This document shows, piece by piece, positions 17,152-26,034 of a stretch of 64,000 nt of DNA. The notes below the pieces were generated by a model. That model had not been told where the DNA came from. It saw nothing but the letters and a program-made list of their open reading frames with translations, and made no database searches. Source of the DNA: Aliiroseovarius halocynthiae (GTDB lineage Bacteria > Pseudomonadota > Alphaproteobacteria > Rhodobacterales > Rhodobacteraceae); NCBI RefSeq assembly GCF_007004645.1, contig NZ_ML660019.1, positions 702,437 through 766,436 of the forward strand, in the 5' to 3' direction. The position numbers and the translations under genes were made by a program. Position 1 is the stretch's first letter. Every line of letters begins with the position of its first letter.

Positions 17152-18132
17152 TTAGTTACCTGTCTCGCCGGGATGAGCGTTTAGGAACTCATCAAGCTCG
17201 GCTGTGGTGGGCATGGCATTGGCGCAGCCGGGTTTGCTGACCACGATCGAGGCGCAGGCCGAGCCACGTCGTACTGCGTCGGTGATCGAATGCCCTTGCG
17301 CGACAGAGGCCAGAAAGCCTGACAAGAAGCTGTCGCCTGCGCCGTTGGGTTTTACGGCGGTGACCGGATAGATGCCGGTGCGGATTTCCTGCCCGTCAGT
17401 CAGCGTGATCGCACCTTCATGGCCCATCTTGTAGATCACCATGCGGCCTTGCGCGGCCAACTCGCGGGCTTTGTCCAAGCCTTTCTCGATGCCGCCGGCC
17501 ATAAACCCGAATTCTTCGTCATTGCCGACGATCAGATCGCTTGCTTCGCCCGCGCGGGTCAGGACCTCGGCGGCGATCTCCGGCGAGGGCCAGCTATAGG
17601 GGCGATAGTCGATGTCGAAGACCACAGGCAGCCCTGCCGCGCGTGCGTTGTCAAAGGCGCGGAACGTGGCCGAGCGTGAAGGCTCGGCGGCAAAGACCGT
17701 GCCTGCGGTGATCAGGGCCGAGAATTGGGTGTAATCCACCGCATTCATGTCGTCGGACGAGACCTGAAAATCGGCAGCGCCGTTGCGATAAATGACGTTC
17801 TGGAAATCCTCGATGCAGCTTTCATAAACCGCGAGCGAAGTGCGGGCCTCGCCCCCCACGGCACGGACATAGGTGGCATCCACGCCATAATCGCCCAGCT
17901 TGTTCACGCAGAACCGCCCAACTGCGTCGTCTGACACGGAGGTCACCAGCGACGCCGATGCGCCCAGTTTGACCAGTCCAACGCAGATATTGGCGGATGA
18001 TCCGCCAAGGTCGGCGCGAAAGACCTGAGCCACTTCGCTTTTGGTGCCAATCGGGTCGGCATACATATCCATCCCCGCGCGTCCGAAGACGACGAAGCGG
18101 TTGCCTTTGATCCCGTCGATAAGCGCGCTCAT
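17152..18132 (-). CDS. iolC: 5-dehydro-2-deoxygluconokinase
   Basis: PfkB-family sugar kinase phosphorylating 5-dehydro-2-deoxy-D-gluconate. 326 residues: N-terminal substrate motif LGGSSANICVGLVKLG near residue 45, and the C-terminal anion-hole/catalytic motif KPNGAGDSFLSGF with the catalytic Asp near residue 265. The ATG at 18132 (MSALIDG) overlaps the iolD stop as TAATG, so it is translationally coupled; a longer upstream frame reads inside iolD and is not used. Confidence 0.94.
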   Translation of the reverse strand: MSALIDGIKGNRFVVFGRAGMDMYADPIGTKSEVAQVFRADLGGSSANICVGLVKLGASASLVTSVSDDAVGRFCVNKLGDYGVDATYVRAVGGEARTSLAVYESCIEDFQNVIYRNGAADFQVSSDDMNAVDYTQFSALITAGTVFAAEPSRSATFRAFDNARAAGLPVVFDIDYRPYSWPSPEIAAEVLTRAGEASDLIVGNDEEFGFMAGGIEKGLDKARELAAQGRMVIYKMGHEGAITLTDGQEIRTGIYPVTAVKPNGAGDSFLSGFLASVAQGHSITDAVRRGSACASIVVSKPGCANAMPTTAELDEFLNAHPGETGN

Positions 18133-20012
18133 TACACGCCCTTCCGTTGCTTGTCGCGCGAGGCTTCCCAATCCACATGCGCCGCACGCACGCGGTCGCT
18201 GTCGGTGATGTGGGGGGTGCCGACCTCCCACCAGGCGTGGCCTTCGGTGGTCCAGCCCTCATAGGGGTCGACATCCATCACGATCACATAGGTTTTGTCA
18301 GACGCTTTCGCGCGCTTGAAGGCCTCGCCCAGTTCGGCAGGGTTTGAGACTTTCTCGGCCTCGGCGCCCATGGATGCCGCGTGGGCCACGAAATCGACCC
18401 CGAAGGGTTCCGGCACGGTTGGGCAATCGGCGATCAGGTTGTTGAAGCTTTCATTGCCCGTGTTGTTTTGCAGCTTGTTGATGACGGCAAAACCACCATT
18501 GTCCAGCAGCATGACAATCATCTTCTTGCGGCTCAGAACGCTGGAATAGATGTCTGAATTCAACATCATATACGATCCGTCGCCGCAGAATGTGATGGTG
18601 TCCTGATCAGGCTCACGTTCCATCTGCGCGATGCGGGCGCCCCATGCGCCTGCAAGCTCGTACCCCATGCACGAGAAGCCAAATTCTACGTCCACGGTGC
18701 CCTGATCCAGCGTGCGCCAGTTGGCGGTGACTTCGGCGGGCAGACCGCCCGCAGCCGCCACCACGCGGTCACGCTTGTCGCACAGCGCGTTCACAACGCC
18801 GATGGCCTGCGCATAGGAATTGGGGCGATTGCCGTAGGACACATTGTCTTCCACATAGGCGTCCCATTTCTGGCGCTCAGCTTGCGCGAAACCTACCCAA
18901 TCCGCGGGCGCGGCATAATCCAGATCCGCGTCCAGCGCGCCCAGTGACAGTTTCGCATCGCCCACCACAGGCAGCGACATGTGCTTGCCCGCGTCATGAC
19001 GTGCCGTGTTGATCGAGATAAAGCGTGCATCCTTGGCGAAAGCTGTCCACGACCCGGTTGTAAAATCCTGCAACCGCGTGCCGACGGCGACGATGACGTC
19101 GGCTTTCGCGGCAATCGCGTTGGCGCTGTCGGATCCGGTCACGCCAATCGGGCCGATGTTCAGCGGATGGGTGGCCAGCATGTTGGCGCGGCCCGCAATG
19201 GTCTCGACCACCGGAATTTGATGTGCTTCGGCAAATCCGGTCAACTCGTCCACAGCGCGCGAGTACTGCACGCCTCCGCCAGCGATGATCATTGGGCGTT
19301 CGGCTGTTTTCAGCAGAGCAATCGCGTCTGCGATTTCAGCTGCGTCAGGGGTCTGACGGCGAATACGATGCACTTTCTTCTCAAAGAACACAGCGGGATA
19401 GTCATAGGTCCAGCCCTGAACATCCTGCGGCAGCCCAAGGAAAGCCGGACCGCAATCGGCGGGGTCCAGCATGGTGGCGATCGCATTGGGCAGCGATTGA
19501 ATGATCTGCGCCGGGTGGGTGATCCGATCCCAATAGCGCACGACAGGTTTGAACGCGTCATTTACGCCGAAAGTCGGATCGTTGAAGTTCTCCATCTGCT
19601 GAAGCACCGGATCGGGCAGGCGGGTCAGGAAGGTGTCGCCACACAGAAGCAGCATCGGCAGACGGTTCGCATGGGCTAGGCCAGCCGCCGTCACAAGGTT
19701 CGAGGTGCCGGGTCCCGCCGATGCGGTGCAGAACATAAAGCGCTGGCGTAGCCATTGCTTGGCATAGCCTGCGGCAGCAAAGCCCATGCTTTGTTCATTC
19801 TGACCGCGATACAGCGGCAGTTCATCCTGCACATTATACAGTGCTTCACCCAGACAGGTCACATTGCCATGACCGAAGATGCCGAACCCACCGCCACACA
19901 GGCGCAGCTCTTCGCCGTCGATCTCGATATACTGGTTGGAAAGCCATTTGATAATGGCCTGTGCCGTGGTCAGCGTGATGGTGTCCGAGGCGGAGGTTGC
20001 GGGGGATGTCAT
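18132..20012 (-). CDS. iolD: 3D-(3,5/4)-trihydroxycyclohexane-1,2-dione hydrolase
   Basis: Thiamine-diphosphate-dependent ring-opening enzyme of inositol catabolism. 626 residues. N-terminal TPP pyrimidine domain with the FGIFGHGNVTCLGEAL region and catalytic Glu; central Rossmann-like domain; C-terminal TPP-binding motif ITFCGDGSYMM followed by the metal ligands. Start ATG at 20012 (MTSPATSAS). It heads the leftward operon iolD-C-B-J, and a LacI-type operator lies 75 bases upstream, shared with the divergent iolG. Confidence 0.95.
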   Translation of the reverse strand: MTSPATSASDTITLTTAQAIIKWLSNQYIEIDGEELRLCGGGFGIFGHGNVTCLGEALYNVQDELPLYRGQNEQSMGFAAAGYAKQWLRQRFMFCTASAGPGTSNLVTAAGLAHANRLPMLLLCGDTFLTRLPDPVLQQMENFNDPTFGVNDAFKPVVRYWDRITHPAQIIQSLPNAIATMLDPADCGPAFLGLPQDVQGWTYDYPAVFFEKKVHRIRRQTPDAAEIADAIALLKTAERPMIIAGGGVQYSRAVDELTGFAEAHQIPVVETIAGRANMLATHPLNIGPIGVTGSDSANAIAAKADVIVAVGTRLQDFTTGSWTAFAKDARFISINTARHDAGKHMSLPVVGDAKLSLGALDADLDYAAPADWVGFAQAERQKWDAYVEDNVSYGNRPNSYAQAIGVVNALCDKRDRVVAAAGGLPAEVTANWRTLDQGTVDVEFGFSCMGYELAGAWGARIAQMEREPDQDTITFCGDGSYMMLNSDIYSSVLSRKKMIVMLLDNGGFAVINKLQNNTGNESFNNLIADCPTVPEPFGVDFVAHAASMGAEAEKVSNPAELGEAFKRAKASDKTYVIVMDVDPYEGWTTEGHAWWEVGTPHITDSDRVRAAHVDWEASRDKQRKGV

Positions 20013-20086
20013 AAGCGTCTGGCCCTTTGGATGTGCGTCGCTGCGGCGATTGCCGCTTGCGGGAATTCGATTCTCAGGATACAAGT

Positions 20087-20104
20087 TTTGCAACCGGTTG
20101 CAAA
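20087..20104. promoter_or_regulatory. LacI-type operator between iolD and iolG
   Basis: TTTGCAACCGGTTGCAAA is a perfect 18-base palindrome with the central CG typical of LacI/GalR-family operators. It is in the divergent promoter region of iolD and iolG, so one repressor can control both operons. The same core recurs upstream of the inositol ABC transporter. Confidence 0.85.
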
Positions 20105-20127
20105 CTGATTTACGACAAGAGGGCACA

Positions 20128-21231
20128 ATGACCGAGATTGGCATCGGCATTATTGGGGGTGGCTATATGGGTAAGGCCCATGCCGTTGCTATGTCTGCGG
20201 TGGGGGCTGTGTTCGACACAGCGCTGCGCCCGCGGCTTGAAATGGTCTGTGCCACCACACCAGAAAGCGCCGAGACATATCGCAAGGCCTATGGCTTTGC
20301 CCGTGGCACGGATGATTGGCGCGCGCTGGTCAATGACCCAGCCGTCGAGGCTGTGGTGATCGCGTCCCCTCAATCAACGCATCGCGCTGTGGCCGAAGCA
20401 GCCATCGCGCTGGGCAAGCCTGTCTTCTGCGAGAAACCTCTTGGTGCTTCGCTTGACGACAGCGCCGCTATGGTCGCTGCGGCCGAGGGTGCGGGCGTCG
20501 TGAATATGGTGGGCTTCAATTATATACGCACCCCCGCCAGCCAATATGCGCGCAAGCTGATTTCTGACGGGGTGATTGGTGACGTCACGTGGTTCCGGGG
20601 TGAGCATACCGAGGACTTTCTGGCCGATCCCGAAACCCCCGCCACGTGGCGGACCAGTGGTATGGCCAACGGAACGATGGGTGATCTGGCCCCGCATATG
20701 GTCAACGCAGCGCTTGCCCTGCTTGGCCCCATCACCCGCGTGATGGCCGAGGTCGAAACTGTGCATACTGAACGTCCTGGCGGTGCGGTAACCAACGACG
20801 ATCACGCCCAAATGATGTGCCGGTTCGAAAGCGGCACGATGGGGCAGATGTATTTCAGCCGCATCGCGACGGGCCGCAAGATGGGCTATGCTTACGAGGT
20901 GACGGGCACCAAAGGCGCGATCCGTTTTGATCAGGAAGATCAGAATGCGCTGTGGCTGTACCGGCGCGAGGGCGATGCAGCGACGCAGGGATTCACCAAG
21001 ATCCTGACCGGTCCGGCACATCCCGACTATGAACCCTTCTGTCAGGGGCCGGGGCATGGCACCGGCTATCAGGATCAGATCATCATCGAGGCGCGCGACT
21101 TTCTTGCCGCTATCGAGACCAAGGAAAACCGCTGGCCGACCTTCCGGGATGGGCACGAAGTCAACCGCGTGATTGCGGCGGCTCTTGCCTCGGATCAGGC
21201 GGGTGGCTGGCAGGACATCAAAAACTTCTGA
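20128..21231 (+). CDS. iolG: Inositol 2-dehydrogenase (Gfo/Idh/MocA family)
   Basis: NAD-dependent oxidation of myo-inositol (or a related inositol) to the 2-keto derivative. 367 residues; Rossmann motif IGIIGGGYMGKAHA at residues 5-18 and the family's catalytic Lys motif FCEKPLGA near residue 95. The start ATG at 20128 (MTEIGIG) follows AAGAGGG; a longer in-frame extension upstream would read through the operator and is rejected. First gene of the rightward iolG-iolE-iolG2 unit. Specificity for myo- versus scyllo-inositol cannot be read from sequence. Confidence 0.88.
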   Translation: MTEIGIGIIGGGYMGKAHAVAMSAVGAVFDTALRPRLEMVCATTPESAETYRKAYGFARGTDDWRALVNDPAVEAVVIASPQSTHRAVAEAAIALGKPVFCEKPLGASLDDSAAMVAAAEGAGVVNMVGFNYIRTPASQYARKLISDGVIGDVTWFRGEHTEDFLADPETPATWRTSGMANGTMGDLAPHMVNAALALLGPITRVMAEVETVHTERPGGAVTNDDHAQMMCRFESGTMGQMYFSRIATGRKMGYAYEVTGTKGAIRFDQEDQNALWLYRREGDAATQGFTKILTGPAHPDYEPFCQGPGHGTGYQDQIIIEARDFLAAIETKENRWPTFRDGHEVNRVIAAALASDQAGGWQDIKNF

Positions 21232-21251
21232 AGCTTTGAAAGGCGACCTAA

Positions 21252-22145
21252 GTGACCATTAGAATTGGTAATGCACCCTGTTCGTGGGGTGTTGAATTTG
21301 CAGATGATGCACGCAACCCGACGTGGCAGACCGTGCTGAAAGAATGCGCCGAGGCGGGCTATAAGGGGATCGAGCTGGGCCCGGTTGGGTTCATGCCCGA
21401 AGACCCGGCGATCCTTGGCGATGCGCTGGCCGAAAACGATCTTCAACTGATCGGCGGGGTCGTGTTTCGCTCCTATCACGACCCTGACGCGTGGGACGAT
21501 GTGCTGGACGCAACCCACCGCACGGCGAAGGCTCTGAAGGCGCATGGGGCTGAACATCTGGTGTTGATCGACTCGATCAGTCCGCGCCGCGCGCCGACCG
21601 CTGGTCGTGCCTCGGAAGCCGAGCAGATGGATAAGGCCGAATGGACCGCCTATCGCAACCGTATCGCGGAATCCGCGCGTATCGGGGCCGAGGAATACGG
21701 CCTGACCGTCGGTATCCACGCCCATGCCGCTGGTTTCATGGATTTCGAACCCGAACTGGAACGTTTGTTGGACGAAGTGGATGAGAAGATCCTGAAAATC
21801 TGCTTTGACACCGGTCACCATTCGTATGCGGGCTTCGATCCCGCCGCCTTCATGAAGCGGCATATGGATCGTATCTCCTATATGCATTTTAAAGACATCA
21901 ACCCCAAAGTTAAGGCCAACGTAATCGCCAACCGCACCGGGTTCTATGATGCCTGCGGGCAAGGTATTTTCTGCAAACTGGGCCAAGGCGATGTGGATTT
22001 TCCTGCCGTGCGCCAACTGCTGATTGATGCCGGCTTCGAAGGCTGGTGCACGGTCGAACAAGACATTGACCCCACGCTGGACAACACGCCCATGGAAGAT
22101 AATCGCGACAACCGCGAATATCTTGAAAGCATCGGTTTTAAGTAA
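21252..22145 (+). CDS. iolE: Myo-inosose-2 dehydratase
   Basis: Dehydrates 2-keto-myo-inositol to 3D-trihydroxycyclohexane-1,2-dione, the IolD substrate. 297 residues of the xylose-isomerase-like TIM-barrel family, with metal-binding segments such as DTGHHSYAGFDP and YMHFKDINP. It uses a GTG start at 21252 with a weak ribosome site, 20 bases after iolG. Confidence 0.94.
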   Translation: MTIRIGNAPCSWGVEFADDARNPTWQTVLKECAEAGYKGIELGPVGFMPEDPAILGDALAENDLQLIGGVVFRSYHDPDAWDDVLDATHRTAKALKAHGAEHLVLIDSISPRRAPTAGRASEAEQMDKAEWTAYRNRIAESARIGAEEYGLTVGIHAHAAGFMDFEPELERLLDEVDEKILKICFDTGHHSYAGFDPAAFMKRHMDRISYMHFKDINPKVKANVIANRTGFYDACGQGIFCKLGQGDVDFPAVRQLLIDAGFEGWCTVEQDIDPTLDNTPMEDNRDNREYLESIGFK

Positions 22146-22157
22146 GGAGACCTCATC

Positions 22158-23291
22158 ATGACAAAATTGAAATGGGGTATGATTGGTGGCGGCGAAGGCA
22201 GCCAGATTGGCCCGGCACACCGTCTGGGCGCGCTTGCCGATGGGCGGTTCGAATTCACCGCTGGCGCTTTGGATCACCGTCCTGACGTGGGCCGGGAATA
22301 TGCACAGCGTCTGGGGATCGCCACAGATCGTGCCTATGGCGACTGGACCGAGATGCTGGCCGGCGAAAAGGACCGCGACGACCGGATTGATCTGGTCACG
22401 GTTGCCACTCCGAACTCGACCCACTTCGAGATCACGAAATCCTTCCTTGAGGCGGGCTTTAACGTGTTGTGCGAAAAGCCCATGACCATGACGGTCGAGG
22501 AAGGCGAAGAGATTGTCAAAGTGGCCGAGAAATCGGGCAAGATCTGCGCCGTAAACTATTGCTATTCGGCCTATCCGATGGTCCGGCAGGCGCGCGCGAT
22601 GGTGCGGGCGGGCGAGATCGGCAAGGTGCGTCTGGTTGTCACGAATTTCAGCCATGGCCATCATGGCGACGCCACAGATGCGGACAATCCACGCGTGCGG
22701 TGGCGCTATGATCCGGCCATGGCGGGCGTGTCGGGGCAGTTCGCAGATTGCGGCATCCATGCGCTGCATATGGCCAGCTTTATTGCGGATGACGAGGTCG
22801 AAACCCTGTCTGCCGATTTCGCCTCGACCATTGCCTCGCGTGAATTGGAAGACGACGCCATGGTCAATTTCCGCATGGAGGGTGGCACGGTTGGGCGTCT
22901 TTGGACCTCATCCGTTGCAATCGGGCGTCAGCACGGGTTCGACATTCAGGTGTTTGGCGAAACCGGCGGTCTGCGCTGGGCGTCCGAGCAGCCGAACCAG
23001 TTGATCTATACCCCTGTCGGTGGCCGCACGCAGATCATTGAAAAGGGCGAGGGTGGATTGCATGAAGATGCGCAACGCCTAAGCCGCGTTGCGATTGCGC
23101 ATCCTGAGGGCTTCCCGCTGGCCGTGGCAAACATCTATTGCGATTTGGCGGATGCCATTTCTGGCGAGGTTCGTGACGGATTGCCGAACGCGGCGGATGG
23201 TGTGCGCTCGATGGCGGCTGTGCATACGGCGGTGGCCTCGGCCAAAGATGGGGGTGCGTGGCTGGACGCGCGTCCGTCGATTTTCCGCTAA
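22158..23291 (+). CDS. Second Gfo/Idh/MocA oxidoreductase of the inositol locus
   Basis: 377-residue NAD(P)-dependent dehydrogenase related to but distinct from the iolG product. Rossmann region KWGMIGGGEGSQIGPAHR and catalytic Lys motif NVLCEKPMTM near residue 108. Probably interconverts another inositol isomer (scyllo- or D-chiro-type) with its inosose so that it can enter the pathway; this is inference from its place 12 bases after iolE. A hairpin terminator follows. Confidence 0.83.
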   Translation: MTKLKWGMIGGGEGSQIGPAHRLGALADGRFEFTAGALDHRPDVGREYAQRLGIATDRAYGDWTEMLAGEKDRDDRIDLVTVATPNSTHFEITKSFLEAGFNVLCEKPMTMTVEEGEEIVKVAEKSGKICAVNYCYSAYPMVRQARAMVRAGEIGKVRLVVTNFSHGHHGDATDADNPRVRWRYDPAMAGVSGQFADCGIHALHMASFIADDEVETLSADFASTIASRELEDDAMVNFRMEGGTVGRLWTSSVAIGRQHGFDIQVFGETGGLRWASEQPNQLIYTPVGGRTQIIEKGEGGLHEDAQRLSRVAIAHPEGFPLAVANIYCDLADAISGEVRDGLPNAADGVRSMAAVHTAVASAKDGGAWLDARPSIFR

Positions 23292-23297
23292 GTCAAA

Positions 23298-23329
23298 TGG
23301 GCGCGAAAACCGTTTGATTTTCGCGCCCA
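23298..23329 (+). terminator. Hairpin terminator after the iolG-iolE unit
   Basis: Twelve-base-pair perfect stem (arms TGGGCGCGAAAA and TTTTCGCGCCCA) with an 8-base loop, six bases after the stop codon. It separates the inositol dehydrogenase unit from the tryptophanase gene. Confidence 0.7.
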
Positions 23330-23470
23330 GCTCTGCATTTTAGGCAGTGCAACAGATTGGGCGCTGAGCGCGGTCCGGCAACAGGCAGGGCAACCGCGGC
23401 GCTTCGGCCCCATCGTGTTACATGTTGCCGCGAACCATCCGGGGTCGAACCTTTTTTGAAGGAGCCCCAG

Positions 23471-24841
23471 ATGAAAACCATCATCGAACCCTTTCGCATC
23501 AAAGCCGTCGAACCGATCCGCATGACCACGCGCGACGAGCGCCGTGTGCTGTTGAAAGATGCGCAGTACAACCTTTTTGCATTGAAGTCGGATGACGTGC
23601 TGATCGACCTGCTGACCGACAGCGGTACTGGCGCCATGAGCGCGGCCCAATGGGCGGCTGTGATGCAAGGCGATGAAAGCTATGCCGGGTCACCGTCATT
23701 CTATCGCTTTGAAGCTGCGGTGAAAAACCTGATGCCGTTCCGGCATGTGATCCCGACGCACCAAGGGCGCGCAGCCGAGGCGATCCTGTTTTCGATCCTT
23801 GGCGGGGCGGGGAAGAACATCCCGTCCAATACGCATTTCGATACCACTCGCGGGAACATCGAAGCCTCTGGCGCACATGGGCATGACCTTGTCATCGCTG
23901 AAGGGAAAGATCCCGCCAGCGATCACCCGTTCAAGGGCAACATGGATCTGGACCGGCTTGATGCTTATCTGCAAGAACACGGCGACAGCGTGCCCTGTGT
24001 GATGCTGACCATCACCAATAATGCCGGCGGTGGGCAGCCCGTCAGTCTTGAAAACATCCGCGGCACTGCTGCGTTGGCGAAGAAATACGGAAAGCCGTTC
24101 TTCATTGACGGATGCCGCTTCGCCGAGAATGCTTGGTTTATCAAGACCCGTGAAGCGGGGCAGGGCGATCGCTCGATCCCCGAGATCGTGCGCGATTGTT
24201 TTGCGGATGCGGATGGCATGACGATGAGCGCCAAAAAGGACGCATTTGGCAATATCGGCGGGTGGCTTGCGCTGAATGACGACGATCTGGCCGACGAAGC
24301 GCGTACCCATCTGATCCGCACCGAAGGCTTCCCGACCTATGGTGGCTTGTCGGGTCGCGATCTGGACGCTTTGGCGCAGGGCCTGTCGGAAATCGTCGAC
24401 GAGGATTACCTTCGCTATCGCATCCGCACCAACGCCTATATCATCGAGCGTCTGGATGCGTTGGGTGTGCCGGTTGTGAAACCTGCGGGCGGGCATGCGG
24501 TGTTTGTCGATGCACGCGCTTGGCTGTCGCATATTCCGCCGACGGCCTATCCCGGTCAAGCGCTGGCGGTCGCCCTGTATGAGCTTGGCGGGATCCGCAG
24601 CTGCGAGATCGGAACGGTGATGTTTGGCCGCCAGCCTGACGGCTCCGAGGTTCCGGCGGCGATGGATCTTGTGCGCCTTGCAATCCCGCGCCGCACCTAT
24701 ACGCAAAGCCATGCGGATTACATGATCGAAGTGTTCGAGGAGCTGGCAGCAATCAAGGACACGCTGACCGGGTTCACGATCACGAAAGAGCCAAAGCAAC
24801 TGCGTCACTTCACCTGTGCGTTCTCGCCTTTGGGCGCGTAG
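23471..24841 (+). CDS. tnaA: Tryptophanase (tryptophan indole-lyase)
   Basis: PLP enzyme of the beta-eliminating lyase family, 456 residues. The PLP lysine is in MSAKKDA (Lys256), and the family signatures LIDLLTDSGTGAMS and PTHQGRAAEA are present. Tyrosine phenol-lyase is the look-alike, but the discriminating positions are tryptophanase-like: Asp124 (Thr124 in Citrobacter tyrosine phenol-lyase), Ile380 (Arg381) and His446 (Phe448). It should give indole, pyruvate and ammonia. ATG at 23471 follows GGAG. No Trp-containing leader peptide was seen. Its place between inositol genes and their repressor is unexpected; a terminator hairpin separates it from the preceding unit. Confidence 0.85.
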   Translation: MKTIIEPFRIKAVEPIRMTTRDERRVLLKDAQYNLFALKSDDVLIDLLTDSGTGAMSAAQWAAVMQGDESYAGSPSFYRFEAAVKNLMPFRHVIPTHQGRAAEAILFSILGGAGKNIPSNTHFDTTRGNIEASGAHGHDLVIAEGKDPASDHPFKGNMDLDRLDAYLQEHGDSVPCVMLTITNNAGGGQPVSLENIRGTAALAKKYGKPFFIDGCRFAENAWFIKTREAGQGDRSIPEIVRDCFADADGMTMSAKKDAFGNIGGWLALNDDDLADEARTHLIRTEGFPTYGGLSGRDLDALAQGLSEIVDEDYLRYRIRTNAYIIERLDALGVPVVKPAGGHAVFVDARAWLSHIPPTAYPGQALAVALYELGGIRSCEIGTVMFGRQPDGSEVPAAMDLVRLAIPRRTYTQSHADYMIEVFEELAAIKDTLTGFTITKEPKQLRHFTCAFSPLGA

Positions 24842-24846
24842 GCCGC

Positions 24847-25848
24847 TTAGGGAAGGGCGGGGCGCAATGTGCCCCGCTCGATCACCGAGCACGGGAAGAT
24901 CCGTGCCTCGGGATAGCGGTCGGGTTCGTTCAGCATGGTGACCATAAGCTCAATCGATGAGCTGACAATTTGTCGGATGGGTTGGTGAATTGTGGTCAAA
25001 TCGATGTTTTCCCACTGTGACATCTCCATGTCGTTCAGGCCGATCACGCCAATGTCGTCGGGGACGCGAAGACCTTGATCTTGGATTGCTGACAATGCGC
25101 CGATGGACAAGACGTCATCGCCGCAGAAATACGCTTGGGCAGGGTTGTCCGACAAAAGGTGCAGCATTTCTTCGCGACCAGCTTCGAACGAATAGGCGCG
25201 GGCGAATGATACGGTGGCGTCGATGCCTTTATGGCGCGCGATCTCGTCCATGAAACCTTCATTCCGGTCCTGCGTGGATGTGGCCGATGCAGGGCCGCCC
25301 ATAAATCCCACCTTGCTGTATCCCCGTGCGACCAAAGTTCGTGCAGCCATGCGACCGCATTCGACGTTATCGATGCCAACCACATGAACTTGCGGGGATG
25401 AAGAATAGCGCCCAAAGCTGTGGACCACGGGGACGCCCGCGTCCCGGAACGCCTTTGCGAAGCTCGGCAATAGGGTCGACGAGGCGACAACCACACCATC
25501 CACCGAATATTGCCGCAGCATTCTGACCGAGTTTTCGGGATCGGTTTCATCCGTCAAATTGACCAGAAGGGGGCGCAGTCCGCGCTCTTGCAGGCCGCGG
25601 GTGAACAGGTCGAATACCTCAAGGAAGATCGGGTTGTGGAAGTTGTTCGATACCAGTCCGATCAGTTTTGTGCGGCCCGTCGTCAGCGACGAGGCAAGGG
25701 CGTTGGGGCTGTAGCCAAGCTCGCGTGCGGCCTTTTCTACCTTGCGCCGCATCTTGTCGGACACAGATGCGCCATCGGTAAAGGTGCGCGACACAGCAGA
25801 CCGGGAAACCCCAGCGCGTTCAGCGACATCTTTCAGTGTGGCGGCCAT
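24847..25848 (-). CDS. LacI family repressor of the inositol regulon
   Basis: 333-residue LacI/GalR regulator: N-terminal helix-turn-helix and hinge (TLKDVAERAGVSRSAVSR at residues 4-21, hinge LGYSPNALASSL) and a sugar-binding core. It is transcribed away from the sugar-binding-protein gene, with a very long perfect palindrome in the shared promoter region, so autoregulation is likely. A second copy of the operator core sits between iolD and iolG. The inducer is presumably an inositol or a catabolite. This is not the DeoR-type IolR of Bacillus nor the RpiR-type IolR of other proteobacteria. Confidence 0.92.
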   Translation of the reverse strand: MAATLKDVAERAGVSRSAVSRTFTDGASVSDKMRRKVEKAARELGYSPNALASSLTTGRTKLIGLVSNNFHNPIFLEVFDLFTRGLQERGLRPLLVNLTDETDPENSVRMLRQYSVDGVVVASSTLLPSFAKAFRDAGVPVVHSFGRYSSSPQVHVVGIDNVECGRMAARTLVARGYSKVGFMGGPASATSTQDRNEGFMDEIARHKGIDATVSFARAYSFEAGREEMLHLLSDNPAQAYFCGDDVLSIGALSAIQDQGLRVPDDIGVIGLNDMEMSQWENIDLTTIHQPIRQIVSSSIELMVTMLNEPDRYPEARIFPCSVIERGTLRPALP

Positions 25849-25917
25849 TTCCTTGTCCTATCCGATCTTTTGTTTGGATCTTCATATAATGATTTCGCGA
25901 TGGCTTCATCCTGAAAT

Positions 25918-25959
25918 ATCGCGCGCAGTTTTGCAACCGGTTGCAAAACTGCGCGCGAT
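25918..25959. promoter_or_regulatory. 42-base perfect palindrome: LacI-type operator of the inositol transporter
   Basis: The core TTTTGCAACCGGTTGCAAAA is flanked by fully symmetric arms that continue through CTGCGCGCGAT, making the whole 25918-25959 segment self-complementary around the CG at 25938/25939. It sits 69 bases upstream of the repressor start and 75 bases upstream of the transporter gene. The core matches the operator at 20087-20104. The GC-rich outer arms could also form a strong cruciform or hairpin. Confidence 0.88.
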
Positions 25960-26034
25960 GTGATTAACTTTGAGTCGGAGGGCGGGCTGTAATCCGCCTC
26001 GTCACCAATATTCGGTGAAATCTGGGAGGAAATT

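Noticed and set aside
23471-24841. Tyrosine phenol-lyase as the product
   Set aside because: Positions that bind the phenol ring and carboxylate in tyrosine phenol-lyase (Thr124, Arg381, Phe448) are Asp, Ile and His here.
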